NCBI GenBank assembly: GCA_963735045.1
Contig: CAVTIZ010000003.1
Span: forward strand, 1,736,001 to 1,800,000
Direction of reading: 5' to 3'
DNA: 64,000 nucleotides
Source: Salsipaludibacter sp963735045
Lineage (GTDB): Bacteria; Actinomycetota; Nitriliruptoria; Nitriliruptorales; Nitriliruptoraceae
How positions within the stretch are numbered: position 1 is the first letter of the stretch; each line of letters begins with the position of its first letter. Both the position numbers and the translations under genes were made by a program. The notes beneath the pieces are model-generated. The model saw nothing but the letters and a program-made list of their open reading frames with translations. It ran no database searches and was not told the DNA's origin. Shown here one piece after another: positions 35,037-44,020 of this stretch.

Positions 35037-35762
35037 TCAGATCGTCACGATCAGCCGACGGCAGTTGGGACAGGTCCCCAGGTTCGGGCCGTCCAGGAGG
35101 TCGTTGACGTCGGCGTAGGACAGCCGGATGCCACAGGCCGTGCAGCGCTCGCCGTCGAGGCGTCCGACCGCATCGCCACCGAGGCGGGTCGCCACGTCGT
35201 CGTAGCGCTCCAGCAGTTCCTCGGGCAGCGGGTCGCGCTGGCGGTCACGCACGACCTCGTGCTCGGCGATCTCGGCGTGCAGCCCGGCCGCGGCGGTGTC
35301 CAGGCGTTGCTGGGCGTCGTCACGGGACGCCGCGAGTCCGGCCAGCTCCTGCTCCAGGGCGTCCAGTGACTCCTCGTGCTCCTCCAACTGTTCGAGGGCC
35401 TCCAGCTCGGCGGTCTCGTGCTCGTCGATGCGCGACGTCACCGCGGCGATCTCGGCCTCGAGCTTGTTGAGCTCGCGGGTGTTGGTGATCTGGCCCCCGT
35501 AGAGCCGCTGTTGCTCGGCGGCGAGTCGTTCGTTGAGGAGGTCGACCTCCTTGTCGTGCGTGCGGGCGACCGTGGTCACCTTGTCGCGCTCCAGGCCCAG
35601 GTCGGCGTGGTGTTCCTCCACGGTCCGGCGTCGCTCGGCGAGGTCGGCCAGCTCCTGCTGCTCGGGGAGGTGGGCCAGGGTGGTGCGCAGCCGCCGGACC
35701 GCCGAGTCCGTGGCGGCGAGGTCCAGCAGGCCGGCGAGCTGGTCGTCGGTGAACTCGGCCAT
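35037..35762 (-). CDS. Coiled-coil protein with C-terminal C4 zinc ribbon
   Basis: 241 residues: a long helical hairpin (about 10-175; LEEHEESLDALEQELAGLAAS) ends in a zinc ribbon with CTACG and CPNC (four Cys, near 203-235). This is the architecture of the CT398/FlgZ-type family, small proteins suspected of bridging nucleic acid and protein partners. It lies next to a Nif3-type gene in many actinobacteria, as here. I chose the ATG at 35762 with AGGAG seven bases upstream. Confidence 0.88.
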   Translation of the reverse strand: MAEFTDDQLAGLLDLAATDSAVRRLRTTLAHLPEQQELADLAERRRTVEEHHADLGLERDKVTTVARTHDKEVDLLNERLAAEQQRLYGGQITNTRELNKLEAEIAAVTSRIDEHETAELEALEQLEEHEESLDALEQELAGLAASRDDAQQRLDTAAAGLHAEIAEHEVVRDRQRDPLPEELLERYDDVATRLGGDAVGRLDGERCTACGIRLSYADVNDLLDGPNLGTCPNCRRLIVTI

Positions 35763-35838
35763 CGAGACACTCCTGCACAACGATCGGGACCGTGGTGGGG
35801 ACCTGCCGGACGCCACCGGTGGTGGCGATCCAGGCGCC

Positions 35839-36684
35839 TCACGTGGGGAGGTCCGACCACGGTCGGGTCGACACGGCGGACGCTACCACCGGGGCGGTCA
35901 GGGACCGGGCGACGGCATCCCGTTCCAACAGCGCCGCCCAGTGGGGCATCGCCGCCACCTCGACGGCGTGGTGGCCGGCATCCACCAGGGCCAGGCCCTG
36001 CTCCCGGGCATCCAGCACGGTGTGGTGACCGAGGTCGCCCGTCACCAGCACGTCGACGCCAGCCGCGAGTGCGTCGTCGACCAACGACGAGCCGGCACCG
36101 CCCACCACGGCCACGGTCGCGACCACCCGGGCCGGGTCTCCGGCCAGTCGCAGGTCCGGCGCCGGCAGGACGTCGCGGAGCCGGACGGCGACCTCGCCAA
36201 GGGGGGTCGGCGTCGGCATCCGTCCGACGCGGCCGAGGCCGGGCCGCCGTCCGTCGGCGGACGCGTGCGCGTCGCCGGACGGGTCGTCGTCGTGGGTGAG
36301 CGGAACCACGTCGAGGAGCTCCAGGGCTCGCACCACCGGGTCGGACGTGCCGGCGCCGTCGGTGGCGACGTCGAGGTTGGTGTGGGCCGCGGCCACCGCG
36401 ATGCCCGCGCGTGCGGCGGCCAGGGCGACCCGTCCGCGGGCGGTCGACGGCGTCAGCGACGGCACCGGATGCAGCAGCAGGGGGTGGTGGGCCAGCACGA
36501 GCGTGCCCGGGGTGGTGGCCGCCTCGGCCACGACCGCCGAGGTGACGTCGAGCGCGACCAGCACGCGCGTCACGGCGTCGTCGGGATCGCCGACCTGCAG
36601 GCCCACGTGGTCCCAGTCCTGGGCGTGCGCGACGGGGTGGCGGGCATCGACCAGCGCGAGCCAGTCGCGGACGTGGTCGACCAC
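35839..36684 (-). CDS. Nif3-like dinuclear metal centre protein
   Basis: 281 residues of the YbgI/Nif3 family, toroidal hexamers that bind two metal ions. Metal-site motifs are LVLAHHPLLLHP (paired His), AAHTNLDVATDG and TGDLGHHTVLDA near the C-terminus. A GTP cyclohydrolase I-type-2 annotation exists for relatives, but the function is unproven. I read the start as GTG 36684 because GGAGG lies six bases upstream; the longer frame crosses the tRNA gene. It is probably co-transcribed with the zinc-ribbon gene. Confidence 0.9.
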   Translation of the reverse strand: MVDHVRDWLALVDARHPVAHAQDWDHVGLQVGDPDDAVTRVLVALDVTSAVVAEAATTPGTLVLAHHPLLLHPVPSLTPSTARGRVALAAARAGIAVAAAHTNLDVATDGAGTSDPVVRALELLDVVPLTHDDDPSGDAHASADGRRPGLGRVGRMPTPTPLGEVAVRLRDVLPAPDLRLAGDPARVVATVAVVGGAGSSLVDDALAAGVDVLVTGDLGHHTVLDAREQGLALVDAGHHAVEVAAMPHWAALLERDAVARSLTAPVVASAVSTRPWSDLPT

Positions 36685-36742
36685 GGTGGACCTCCGGGGT
36701 TTCGAACGGCTGCCTGGCGGCCTCGGGAACGCGCCTGGCCGG

Positions 36743-36815
36743 TGCGCGGTGCAGGGCTCGAACCTGCGACCCCCGCCGTGTAAGGGCGATGCTCTCCCAG
36801 CTGAGCTAACCGCGC
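36743..36815 (-). tRNA. tRNA-Val (anticodon TAC)
   Basis: On the minus strand the 73-base cloverleaf is complete: acceptor GCGCGGT / ACCGCGC, D-arm GCTCAGCTGGGAGAGC, anticodon loop CTTACAC with stem TCGCC / GGCGG, and T-arm GCAGGTTCGAGCCCTGC. The anticodon TAC reads valine GTA and, by wobble, GTG. CCA is not encoded. It lies in the gap between the Nif3 and UbiA genes with no variable-arm oddity. Confidence 0.95.
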
Positions 36816-36890
36816 GCGACGAGCGACGGTAGCCGCATCGTCGCCGGTCTCGTCCGGCTCCCACCGCACCCACCGGTCGCGACGGCGACC

Positions 36891-37805
36891 TCACCCCCGG
36901 GCCAGGACCACCACCCACCCGGCCAGCCCGCCCACGACGAACACGACCATCGTGGCGACGGTGGGCAGCGGCCGGTCGTCGGTGGTGACGGTGGCCACCG
37001 CCCACCCCGCCAGCGGGGCCGAGGCCACCGAGCCCCAGACGACGGATGGGGGCAGGACCGTCGGCGGCAGGGCCACCAGTACCACGAACGCCGCCCCGAC
37101 CGCCAGTCGGTGCGCGCGCCGCACCGTGCCGGGGCGCCACCGCGTGGCAAGGGTGTGCTTGCCGACCGCCGCGTCGGCCCAGCGGTCGGGCCACTGGGTG
37201 GCGAGCAGGTTGGCGAACACCAGCAGGGTCAACGGCACGACGGCCAGCAGCATGGCGGCATCGGGACGACCCAGGGACGCGGCCCCGGTCAGCGGCAGCA
37301 CCATCCCCCCGAGCAGCGCGTTGTCGACCTCGCCCCAGCCCCGACGGGCCAGCGCCAGCGGCGGCGAGGAGTACTGCCACCCCCCCACTGCCGCCACCGC
37401 CACCAGTGCGGCGGCCACCGAGGACACCAGGCCGCCGGCGGCCAGCACCAGGCCGACCCCGGCGGCCGCCACCGCCGCCACCACCAGGACCCTGCCCATC
37501 GCCCGGTCGTCCAGGTCCAGGTCCACGGTGGCACCCGATCCCCCGGAGAAGCGGGTTCGTCGGGTCAACGCATCCGTGTCCCGGTCGGCCACCTCGTTGG
37601 CGAGGTGGATGCCCACCGCCACGACCAGCACCAGTCCCAACGTCGCCACGACCCGGTGTCCGTCCCAGGCCGCCCCGTCCGCCCACGCCATCGCGACCCC
37701 CCAGGCGAACACCACGGCGACCAGCAGCAGGTGGTCGGGCCGGGTCATGCGCACCAGCCCCACCAGCCGGTCGGCGGAACCGGTCGGGGCCGTGGTGGGG
37801 GTCAT
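36891..37805 (-). CDS. UbiA-family prenyltransferase
   Basis: 304-residue membrane protein with about eight or nine helices. Both aspartate-rich motifs are present: NEVADRDTDALTRRTRFSGG near 90-108 and QWPDRWADAAVGK near 205-217, which bind the Mg-prenyl diphosphate. TRRTRFSGGSG is close to the MenA-like group, so transfer of a polyprenyl chain to dihydroxynaphthoate in menaquinone synthesis is likely but not certain. No men genes are adjacent. Confidence 0.88.
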   Translation of the reverse strand: MTPTTAPTGSADRLVGLVRMTRPDHLLLVAVVFAWGVAMAWADGAAWDGHRVVATLGLVLVVAVGIHLANEVADRDTDALTRRTRFSGGSGATVDLDLDDRAMGRVLVVAAVAAAGVGLVLAAGGLVSSVAAALVAVAAVGGWQYSSPPLALARRGWGEVDNALLGGMVLPLTGAASLGRPDAAMLLAVVPLTLLVFANLLATQWPDRWADAAVGKHTLATRWRPGTVRRAHRLAVGAAFVVLVALPPTVLPPSVVWGSVASAPLAGWAVATVTTDDRPLPTVATMVVFVVGGLAGWVVVLARG

Positions 37806-37933
37806 GGCCCCGCAGGGTAGGTCGGGGCGCCACGCGGCAGGTCTGGCAGTTGGCGGTCCCCAGTGGCCGGGAATGCGGCCACGGGGTGCGCCGGTTCCCC
37901 CTGTCCCGTCGCATCGTCCCCGGAAGGACCAGC

Positions 37934-39337
37934 ATGAACCGCACCGTCGACGTCGTCGTCATCGGCGCCGGCGCAGTCGGCGAGAACGCCGCCGACTACG
38001 CCCGCCAGAACGGCCTGGAGGTCGTGATCGTGGAATCCGAGCTGGTCGGCGGTGAGTGCTCCTACTGGGCCTGCATGCCGTCCAAGGCGTTGCTGCGTCC
38101 GTCGGAGGCGCTGGCCGCCGCCCGCGCCGTGCCCGGCGCCGAACCGGCCGTCACCGGCACCGTGGACGTCGCCGCGACCCTGGCCTCGCGAGACCAGTTC
38201 GCCTCCGACTGGGACGACTCGTCGCAGGTCGAGTGGTTGGAGTCGGTCGACGTCGGGCTGCTGCGGGGCCACGGCCGGCTGTCCGGCGAGCGCGAGGTCA
38301 CCGTCACCCACGGCGATGACACCACCGTGGTGTCCGCGCGCGTGGGCGTGGTCGTGGCCACCGGCTCCTCGGCCGCGGTGCCACCGATCGAGGGCCTGGC
38401 CGACACCCGGTCGTGGGACAACCGCGACGTCACGTCCACCGACCGGGTCCCGGACCGGCTCGTGGTCCTCGGTGGTGGTGTGGTCGGCGTCGAGATGGCC
38501 CAGGCGATGGCGTCACTGGGCAGCGAGGTGGTCCTGCTCGAGGCTGCCGACCGCCTGCTGGGCGGCGAGGAGGAGGTCGCCGGCGAGGCCGTGCGTGCCG
38601 CGCTGGCCGACGCCGGGATCGACGTCCGACTGGGCGCCGCCGCCACCCGCGTGCACCGCGACGACGACGGCCGGGTCGTGGTCGACCTCGACGGTGCCGA
38701 CCCGGTCGTCGGCGACGAACTCCTCGTCGCGGTCGGACGACGGGGCAACACCGACGACCTCGGGCTGGACACCGTCGGCGTGGTGCCCGCGACGGGCGGG
38801 TTCCTGTCGGTGGACGACCACCTGGTCGTGGACGGTGCCCCGTGGCTGTCGGCCGTCGGCGACGTCAACGGCCGGGTCCTGCTGACCCACCAGGGCAAGT
38901 ACCAGGCCCGGCTGGTCGGCGACCGGTTGGGCGGCCGGGACACCGACCCGGCCTGGGCCGACGACCGGGCCGTGCCGCGGGTGGTCTTCACCGACCCGCA
39001 GGTGGCCGCCGTCGGTCGGACCGAGGCAGCCGCGCGCGAGGCCGGCATCGACGTCCGCGTGGTCGCCCACGACACCGGCGACGTCGCCGGAGGCCGCCTC
39101 CAGGGTCGTGGCGGCGGCGGTCCGGCCCGACTCGTCATCGACGCCGATCGACAGGTCCTGGTGGGTGCCACCTTCGTCGGGGCACAGGTCGCCGACCTGC
39201 TGCACAGCGCGACCGTCGCCATCGTCGGCGAGGTGCCGTTGGACGTGCTGTGGCACGCCGTGCCGTCCTACCCCACCGTGTCGGAGGTCTGGCTGCGGCT
39301 GCTCGAGGCCACACGCGACAGGCCGGACCGGGACTGA
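37934..39337 (+). CDS. Pyridine nucleotide-disulfide oxidoreductase
   Basis: 467 residues: FAD fold (VVIGAGAVGENAADYA), redox-active cysteines in GGECSYWACMPSK (C-x4-C), NAD fold (VVLGGGVVGVEMAQAM), AVGDVNG and a dimerisation domain that ends VPSYPTVSEVWLRLLE with the His-free PTxxE variant of the usual HAHPTxxE. The SYWA spacer marks an actinobacterial subgroup distinct from lipoamide dehydrogenase, mercuric reductase and mycothione reductase. Substrate unknown. AAGGACCAGC precedes the ATG. Confidence 0.9.
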   Translation: MNRTVDVVVIGAGAVGENAADYARQNGLEVVIVESELVGGECSYWACMPSKALLRPSEALAAARAVPGAEPAVTGTVDVAATLASRDQFASDWDDSSQVEWLESVDVGLLRGHGRLSGEREVTVTHGDDTTVVSARVGVVVATGSSAAVPPIEGLADTRSWDNRDVTSTDRVPDRLVVLGGGVVGVEMAQAMASLGSEVVLLEAADRLLGGEEEVAGEAVRAALADAGIDVRLGAAATRVHRDDDGRVVVDLDGADPVVGDELLVAVGRRGNTDDLGLDTVGVVPATGGFLSVDDHLVVDGAPWLSAVGDVNGRVLLTHQGKYQARLVGDRLGGRDTDPAWADDRAVPRVVFTDPQVAAVGRTEAAAREAGIDVRVVAHDTGDVAGGRLQGRGGGGPARLVIDADRQVLVGATFVGAQVADLLHSATVAIVGEVPLDVLWHAVPSYPTVSEVWLRLLEATRDRPDRD

Positions 39338-39356
39338 GCGACCCGGGCGTGGTCGC

Positions 39357-40946
39357 TCAGGCGTCCAACAGGTCGCCGAGGTCCACCATCCCGGCGATCC
39401 GACCGTGCTCGCGCAGGACCGCGACGTCGGCCGCCGCCTCGGCGGCGACCAGGTGCCACAGGTCCCAGTCGCGACCCGGCACCGGGATGGTGGCCGTCGG
39501 GGTCTCCAGCAACGTCGCGTGGACCCCACCGGGCGGACCCTGGGTGTGCAACTGTCCGGTCATGTGCAGGTCCCCGGGGCAGGCCTCGACCAGGACCGGC
39601 ACGCCCAGGCGGCGGCGCAGGACGGCGGCGGCCTCGTCGATCCGAGCCGCACCCGGCCCGTCGGGGTCGACCCAGGCGTGCAGCACCAGTCGGGACCCGT
39701 CGTCGATGGCGTCGATGACGTCGTCTGCCGAGATCCGGAACGGGGTGGTGGCCCCGGCCTCCAGGCCGCGCCGGGTGGCCACCGCGGTCGCCGCCGCCCC
39801 CGGGGCGTCGAACGGGTTGACGTGCAGCAGTGCGCCGGCCATCGCCGTGGCGAACTCCCATCGGAACACCTCGGCTGCCAGCGTGTCGATGGTCGGGGAC
39901 GGCAACGAGATGGTCGGCAGTCCGCTGTCGGCGATGGCCTGCAGCCCGGTCGGTTCCCCGAAGGCGACCAGCATCGCGTCCGGACCGTAGGCGGCCGGCT
40001 CCTGCAGGTGGTGGTCCAGGATCGGCACCAGGCCCCGGCCGTCCTTGCCCAACGACTCCCCCACGACGTGGGCCAACCACCGGGCGAAGCCCGCCAGGCG
40101 GGGCTCGGTCACGACCATCAGGTGGTGGCGGCCGCCGTCGGAGGCCGTGGCCAGCACCGCGCCGAGGCGGGCCGCGGTGTTGTCGGCCAGTTCGTCGGAC
40201 CGCGACGACGCCACCGCGGGTGCGACCTCGGCCAGGTGGGCCGCCACGTCGACTCCCAGGAGCGCGGCGGGGACCATCCCCAGGATCGCCAGCGCCGAGT
40301 AGCGCCCGCTCAGACGCGGGTTGGCGGTCACGATCGCGCGGGCGTGGCGTGCCCGCGCCACCGCGACCAGCGGCGAGTCGGGATCGGTGACGACCGCCAG
40401 GCGGCGCCCCGCCTGCTCCTCGCCCAACGCGGCCACGGCATCGGCGTGGAGCACGTCGAACAGGGTCCGGGTCTCCAGCGTCGTCCCCGACTTGGATGCG
40501 ACCAGCACCAACCAGTCGTCGTGGTCGCGGACCGCCCGGGCCCGGGCCACGGCGTCGGGGTGGATGCTGTCGAGGACGTGGAGGCGGACCGCGGGCTCGG
40601 CCACCAGGCCGGCCAGCGTCTCGGCATGGCGAACGGCGCCACCCATTCCCAGGACCAGGACGTCGGTGATGCCGTCGGCGTGCACGCCCTGGGCGAAGGC
40701 CCGTAGTTCTCCCGCACGAGAGGCGGTGTCGTCGGCGGCGTCCAGCCACCCGAGCCGCGTGCGGGCATCGGCCCCGCCCGGCCACAGGTCGGCGTCGCGA
40801 CCCCAGATACGTGCGACCAGGGGCGCCGCGCGCCCACAGGCCTCCAGGGCCGATTCGTGCAGCGGGCCCAGTTGCTGGCGCACCTGCTCGTCCTCCCGAC
40901 GGCGTCCCGACACCGGCGGAACGGCCGACACCCTACCCGCAGCCAT
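39357..40946 (-). CDS. pgi: Glucose-6-phosphate isomerase
   Basis: 529 residues. The N-terminal sugar isomerase domain has VLGMGGAVRHAETL and the phosphate loop VASKSGTTLETRTLFDVL; the later domain has VGESLGKDGRGLVPIL with the catalytic Glu/Lys region and QLHTQGPPGG, as in the C-terminal helix of bacterial PGIs. It interconverts glucose-6-phosphate and fructose-6-phosphate, next to trehalose and amino-sugar genes. I chose the ATG at 40946 because AGGGAT lies seven bases upstream and it sits just before the coding signal; the longer frame to 41105 is Arg-rich. Confidence 0.93.
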   Translation of the reverse strand: MAAGRVSAVPPVSGRRREDEQVRQQLGPLHESALEACGRAAPLVARIWGRDADLWPGGADARTRLGWLDAADDTASRAGELRAFAQGVHADGITDVLVLGMGGAVRHAETLAGLVAEPAVRLHVLDSIHPDAVARARAVRDHDDWLVLVASKSGTTLETRTLFDVLHADAVAALGEEQAGRRLAVVTDPDSPLVAVARARHARAIVTANPRLSGRYSALAILGMVPAALLGVDVAAHLAEVAPAVASSRSDELADNTAARLGAVLATASDGGRHHLMVVTEPRLAGFARWLAHVVGESLGKDGRGLVPILDHHLQEPAAYGPDAMLVAFGEPTGLQAIADSGLPTISLPSPTIDTLAAEVFRWEFATAMAGALLHVNPFDAPGAAATAVATRRGLEAGATTPFRISADDVIDAIDDGSRLVLHAWVDPDGPGAARIDEAAAVLRRRLGVPVLVEACPGDLHMTGQLHTQGPPGGVHATLLETPTATIPVPGRDWDLWHLVAAEAAADVAVLREHGRIAGMVDLGDLLDA

Positions 40947-41107
40947 GGTGATCCCTGCCGGCCGACGAGCCCGCCCCGGACGGCGGCCCCCGGTGGCCGC
41001 CACGACCGCCGTCGGCGCCCGTGCGGGGGCCACCACGACACCGCACGGCGGCGTACCGTCGTGGCCGAGGACCCCCGAGGTCACCGACCACCGACAGGAC
41101 CGCACGC

Positions 41108-41407
41108 ATGGCCGACGAGCCCGACACCCAGCCGACCCCGCCCAGCAAGCCCCAGATCCGTGTGGTGGTCGACGACGAGCGCAAGCACGGCACCTACGCC
41201 AACTTCGTCGTCGTGCAGCACACGGCCCACGAGTTCACGCTGGACTTCTGCCAACTGTTGCCCAGCGGCGAGCAGGGCCGGGTCAACGCCGACGTCGTCG
41301 CCCGGGTCAAGCTCGCCCCGACCATGGTCGGCCAGGTGATGCGCTCGCTGGCCAACGCCCAGTCCAAGTACGAGGACAAGTTCGGCTCGATCCCGGCGGT
41401 CGGATGA
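41108..41407 (+). CDS. DUF3467 domain protein
   Basis: 99 residues. The core FVVVQHTAHEFTLDFCQLLP...KLAPTMVGQVMRSLANAQSKYEDKFG matches the small DUF3467 family found across bacteria and archaea, beta-rich with a C-terminal helix and no known function. The stop overlaps the ATG of the HAD phosphatase (ATGA), so the two are translated together, an arrangement worth noting since the family lacks a role. Confidence 0.85.
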   Translation: MADEPDTQPTPPSKPQIRVVVDDERKHGTYANFVVVQHTAHEFTLDFCQLLPSGEQGRVNADVVARVKLAPTMVGQVMRSLANAQSKYEDKFGSIPAVG

Positions 41408-42291
41408 CCTCCACGAACGAGCCCGCTCCCCGACCGCTGCCCGACGGCCTGCGGCCGGGGGGTCGCCACGACCAGTGGCGCGCACCCGCGATCGCGTGGT
41501 TGGCCTGCGACGCCGACGGGACCCTGCTGGGACCCGACGACCAGGTCAGCGACCCGGTCGCGGCCGCCCTGCGGTCGGTGGCGGCCCGTGGGACGGCGGT
41601 CGGGATCGTCACCGGGCGCATGCGCCAGGGTGCGGACCGCATCCACCGTCGCATCCCGGTCCCCGGCCCACACGTGCTGCACAACGGCGCCGAGGTGCGC
41701 CTGGACGCCACCACGTTGGCGGACTGGCCACTGGACGCCGCGGCGGTGACGACCCTGCTGGAGATCGCCGCCACCCACGACGCCTATGGCGAGCTGTACA
41801 CCGCCGACGGCTTCACCATCACGCGGGACCACGAGGGCGCGGCCGAGCACTGGGCCAGCCTCGAGCAGGATCCCCGGGGCACCTCGACGCTCCAGGACCC
41901 GCCCACCGACCCCCTGCTCAAGGCCACGTTCGTGGGCTGGGACGCCGCCGAGGCCGAGGTGCTGGAGGCGGCCTTCCTCGACGCCGGGCTGACCGTTGGG
42001 TCGGCGCACTCCCTGGCCCACCCACGACGGACCTACATCAACGTCACGGCCCCGGGGGTCGACAAGGCCGCCGCGATCACCGCGGCCGCCGAGCACCTGG
42101 GCATCGGCCTGGACGCCGTCGCCATGATCGGCGACGGCCGCAACGACCTGCCGGCACTGCGCATCGTGGGGACCGCCATCGCGATGGGCCAGGCCGATGA
42201 CGAGATCCACGCCGCCGCGCACCTGGTCACGTCCGCGGTGACCGACGACGGCGTCGCGACCGCGGTCCGGGCCCTGGGCCTGTTGGACTGA
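41404..42291 (+). CDS. Cof-type HAD-superfamily phosphatase
   Basis: 295 residues with motif I LACDADGTLLGPDDQVSD (nucleophile Asp and acid Asp), motif II VGIVTGRMRQGA, a type IIB cap and motif IV MIGDGRNDLPALR. Family members hydrolyse small sugar phosphates or flavin and thiamine intermediates. Overlap with the DUF3467 gene suggests a shared function. A compact terminator hairpin follows. Confidence 0.9.
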   Translation: MTSTNEPAPRPLPDGLRPGGRHDQWRAPAIAWLACDADGTLLGPDDQVSDPVAAALRSVAARGTAVGIVTGRMRQGADRIHRRIPVPGPHVLHNGAEVRLDATTLADWPLDAAAVTTLLEIAATHDAYGELYTADGFTITRDHEGAAEHWASLEQDPRGTSTLQDPPTDPLLKATFVGWDAAEAEVLEAAFLDAGLTVGSAHSLAHPRRTYINVTAPGVDKAAAITAAAEHLGIGLDAVAMIGDGRNDLPALRIVGTAIAMGQADDEIHAAAHLVTSAVTDDGVATAVRALGLLD

Positions 42292-42310
42292 CCACCAGCA
42301 CCACCACCCC

Positions 42311-42335
42311 ACGTCCCCCGGCCACCCGGGGGCGT
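42311..42335 (+). terminator. Terminator hairpin after the HAD gene
   Basis: CCCCCGG / CCGGGGG stem with a 4-base loop (42315-42332), extended by ACG / CGT on the outside with one bulged base, 20 bases past the stop. No T-run. Confidence 0.65.
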
Positions 42336-42426
42336 CGCCACATCCCGTGGCCGTTCGTGCCATGACCCCGGGCCACCCCCGCGATGGCGGGACGGCTATC
42401 GTGCCGGTTCCCGTGGAGGTGTTCGC

Positions 42427-43956
42427 ATGGACTTCTTGCAGTCGGTGTTCCAGTTCGTGGCCGGGCTCCTGGTCCTGGGCGTCGTGGGCCTGGTCTTCTG
42501 GCTGATCTATCGACGTCGCTACCGCCGCATCGGCCCCGACGAGGCCCTGGTGGTCTACGGGCGTCGCCAGAAGAGCGGGCGGGAGGGGTTCCGCATCATC
42601 GTGGGTGGCGGCACCTTCGTGCGGCCCTTCATCGAGGAGGCGGAGAAGTTCCCGCTCCACGCCATGCAACTGGACGTCAAGCTCCGGGGCGTGCTGGCCG
42701 GTGGCCAGCGCACCCCGATCAACGTGGACGGCACCGCCACGGTCAAGGTCCCGGTGGACCCGACCGAGCGCGAGGACGGCTTCCCCACCGTCGGCCTGGC
42801 GGTGGGCAACTTCCTCGGCATGAGCGTCGAGGAGATCCGCGACTCGCTGACCAAGGTGGTGGCCGGCCACCTGCGCACCATCGTGGCCGGTCTGAGCGTC
42901 GCCGAGCTGTACGGCGACCAGGCGAAGTTCACCGAGGACCTGAAGTCCAAGGCCGCCGCCGAGCTGGCCTCCCTGGGCTATTCGTTCCTGTCGTTCGTCT
43001 TCGAGTCCATCACCGATGACAACGGCTACCTCGACGCCCTGGGTGTGCCCGAGATCGAGCGGGCCCGACGCGACGCCCGCATCGCCCAGGCCGAGTCCGA
43101 CAAGGATGCCTCCCTGCGCGAGGAGTCCGCCCGGTTGACCAAGGAGCAGCGTCGCATCCAGGTCGAGCAGGACATCGCCGGGTCCCAGAAGGACCTGGAC
43201 ATGAAGAAGGCCAACATCCGCATGGAGGTCGACGTCGAGCAGATGCGTGCGACCAAGGCCGGCGAGATGGAGGCCAAGGAGCAGGACATCCGCATCGCCG
43301 AGCGCGAGGCCGAACGCCAGAAGCGGGAACTGGACGCCACCATCCGCGAGAAGGCCGACGCGGACAAGTTCGCGGCCCAGCGCCGCGCCGAGGCCGCCCG
43401 GTTCACCGAGGAGCAGGAGGCGGCGTCGGGACGCATCCGCCGCGAGGAGGCCTCCAAGGCGTTGCAGATCGAGGCCGAGGCGGAGGCCGAGGCCGACCGC
43501 ATCCGGCGCGCCAAGGCGGCCGAGGCGCTGCGACTGGAGGCCGAGGCCCAGGCGATCCAGGCCCGAGACGTGGGGCTGGCCGAGGCCGACGCGATCCGTG
43601 CCAAGGGTGAGGCCGAGGCCAACTCGCGTCGCGAACTGGCCGAGGCCCTGCGCCAGTACACCGAGGCCGGCATCTCGTTGGAGGCGCTCAAGGTCCTGCC
43701 CGACGTGGTGGCGGCGGCGTCCGAGCCGTTGTCCCGCGCCGGCACCACCACCATCATCTCCAACGGCAACGGCAGTGGGGGCACGGGCGCCTCCAGGCTC
43801 ACGGCCGACGTCACCGAGGCCCTGACCTCGACCCTGCCCATGGTCAAGGGGCTGACCGGCATCGACCTGCTCGAGGTGCTGCGCGGCGCCCTCGGCGACC
43901 ACGCGCCAGGCACCGACATCGACGCCACCGACGACGACGACCCGACCGCGACGTGA
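42427..43956 (+). CDS. SPFH-domain flotillin-like membrane scaffold protein
   Basis: 509 residues: an N-terminal membrane helix (FQFVAGLLVLGVVGLVFWLIY), an SPFH/band-7 domain (about 45-220) and a long helical coiled coil of EAE/EADAIRA repeats (about 230-440), ending in a Gly/Ser-rich hinge and an acidic tail. Flotillins build membrane microdomains and affect signalling, fusion and cell-wall enzyme placement. A downstream NfeD partner, usual for such genes, is absent; instead a coiled-coil protein gene follows after 64 bases. Confidence 0.92.
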   Translation: MDFLQSVFQFVAGLLVLGVVGLVFWLIYRRRYRRIGPDEALVVYGRRQKSGREGFRIIVGGGTFVRPFIEEAEKFPLHAMQLDVKLRGVLAGGQRTPINVDGTATVKVPVDPTEREDGFPTVGLAVGNFLGMSVEEIRDSLTKVVAGHLRTIVAGLSVAELYGDQAKFTEDLKSKAAAELASLGYSFLSFVFESITDDNGYLDALGVPEIERARRDARIAQAESDKDASLREESARLTKEQRRIQVEQDIAGSQKDLDMKKANIRMEVDVEQMRATKAGEMEAKEQDIRIAEREAERQKRELDATIREKADADKFAAQRRAEAARFTEEQEAASGRIRREEASKALQIEAEAEAEADRIRRAKAAEALRLEAEAQAIQARDVGLAEADAIRAKGEAEANSRRELAEALRQYTEAGISLEALKVLPDVVAAASEPLSRAGTTTIISNGNGSGGTGASRLTADVTEALTSTLPMVKGLTGIDLLEVLRGALGDHAPGTDIDATDDDDPTAT

Positions 43957-44020
43957 CGACCCGGCGGCCCCACCGGACATGCCGGGGACCACGTCCGGTC
44001 CGCAGCGACAGGACCCACTG

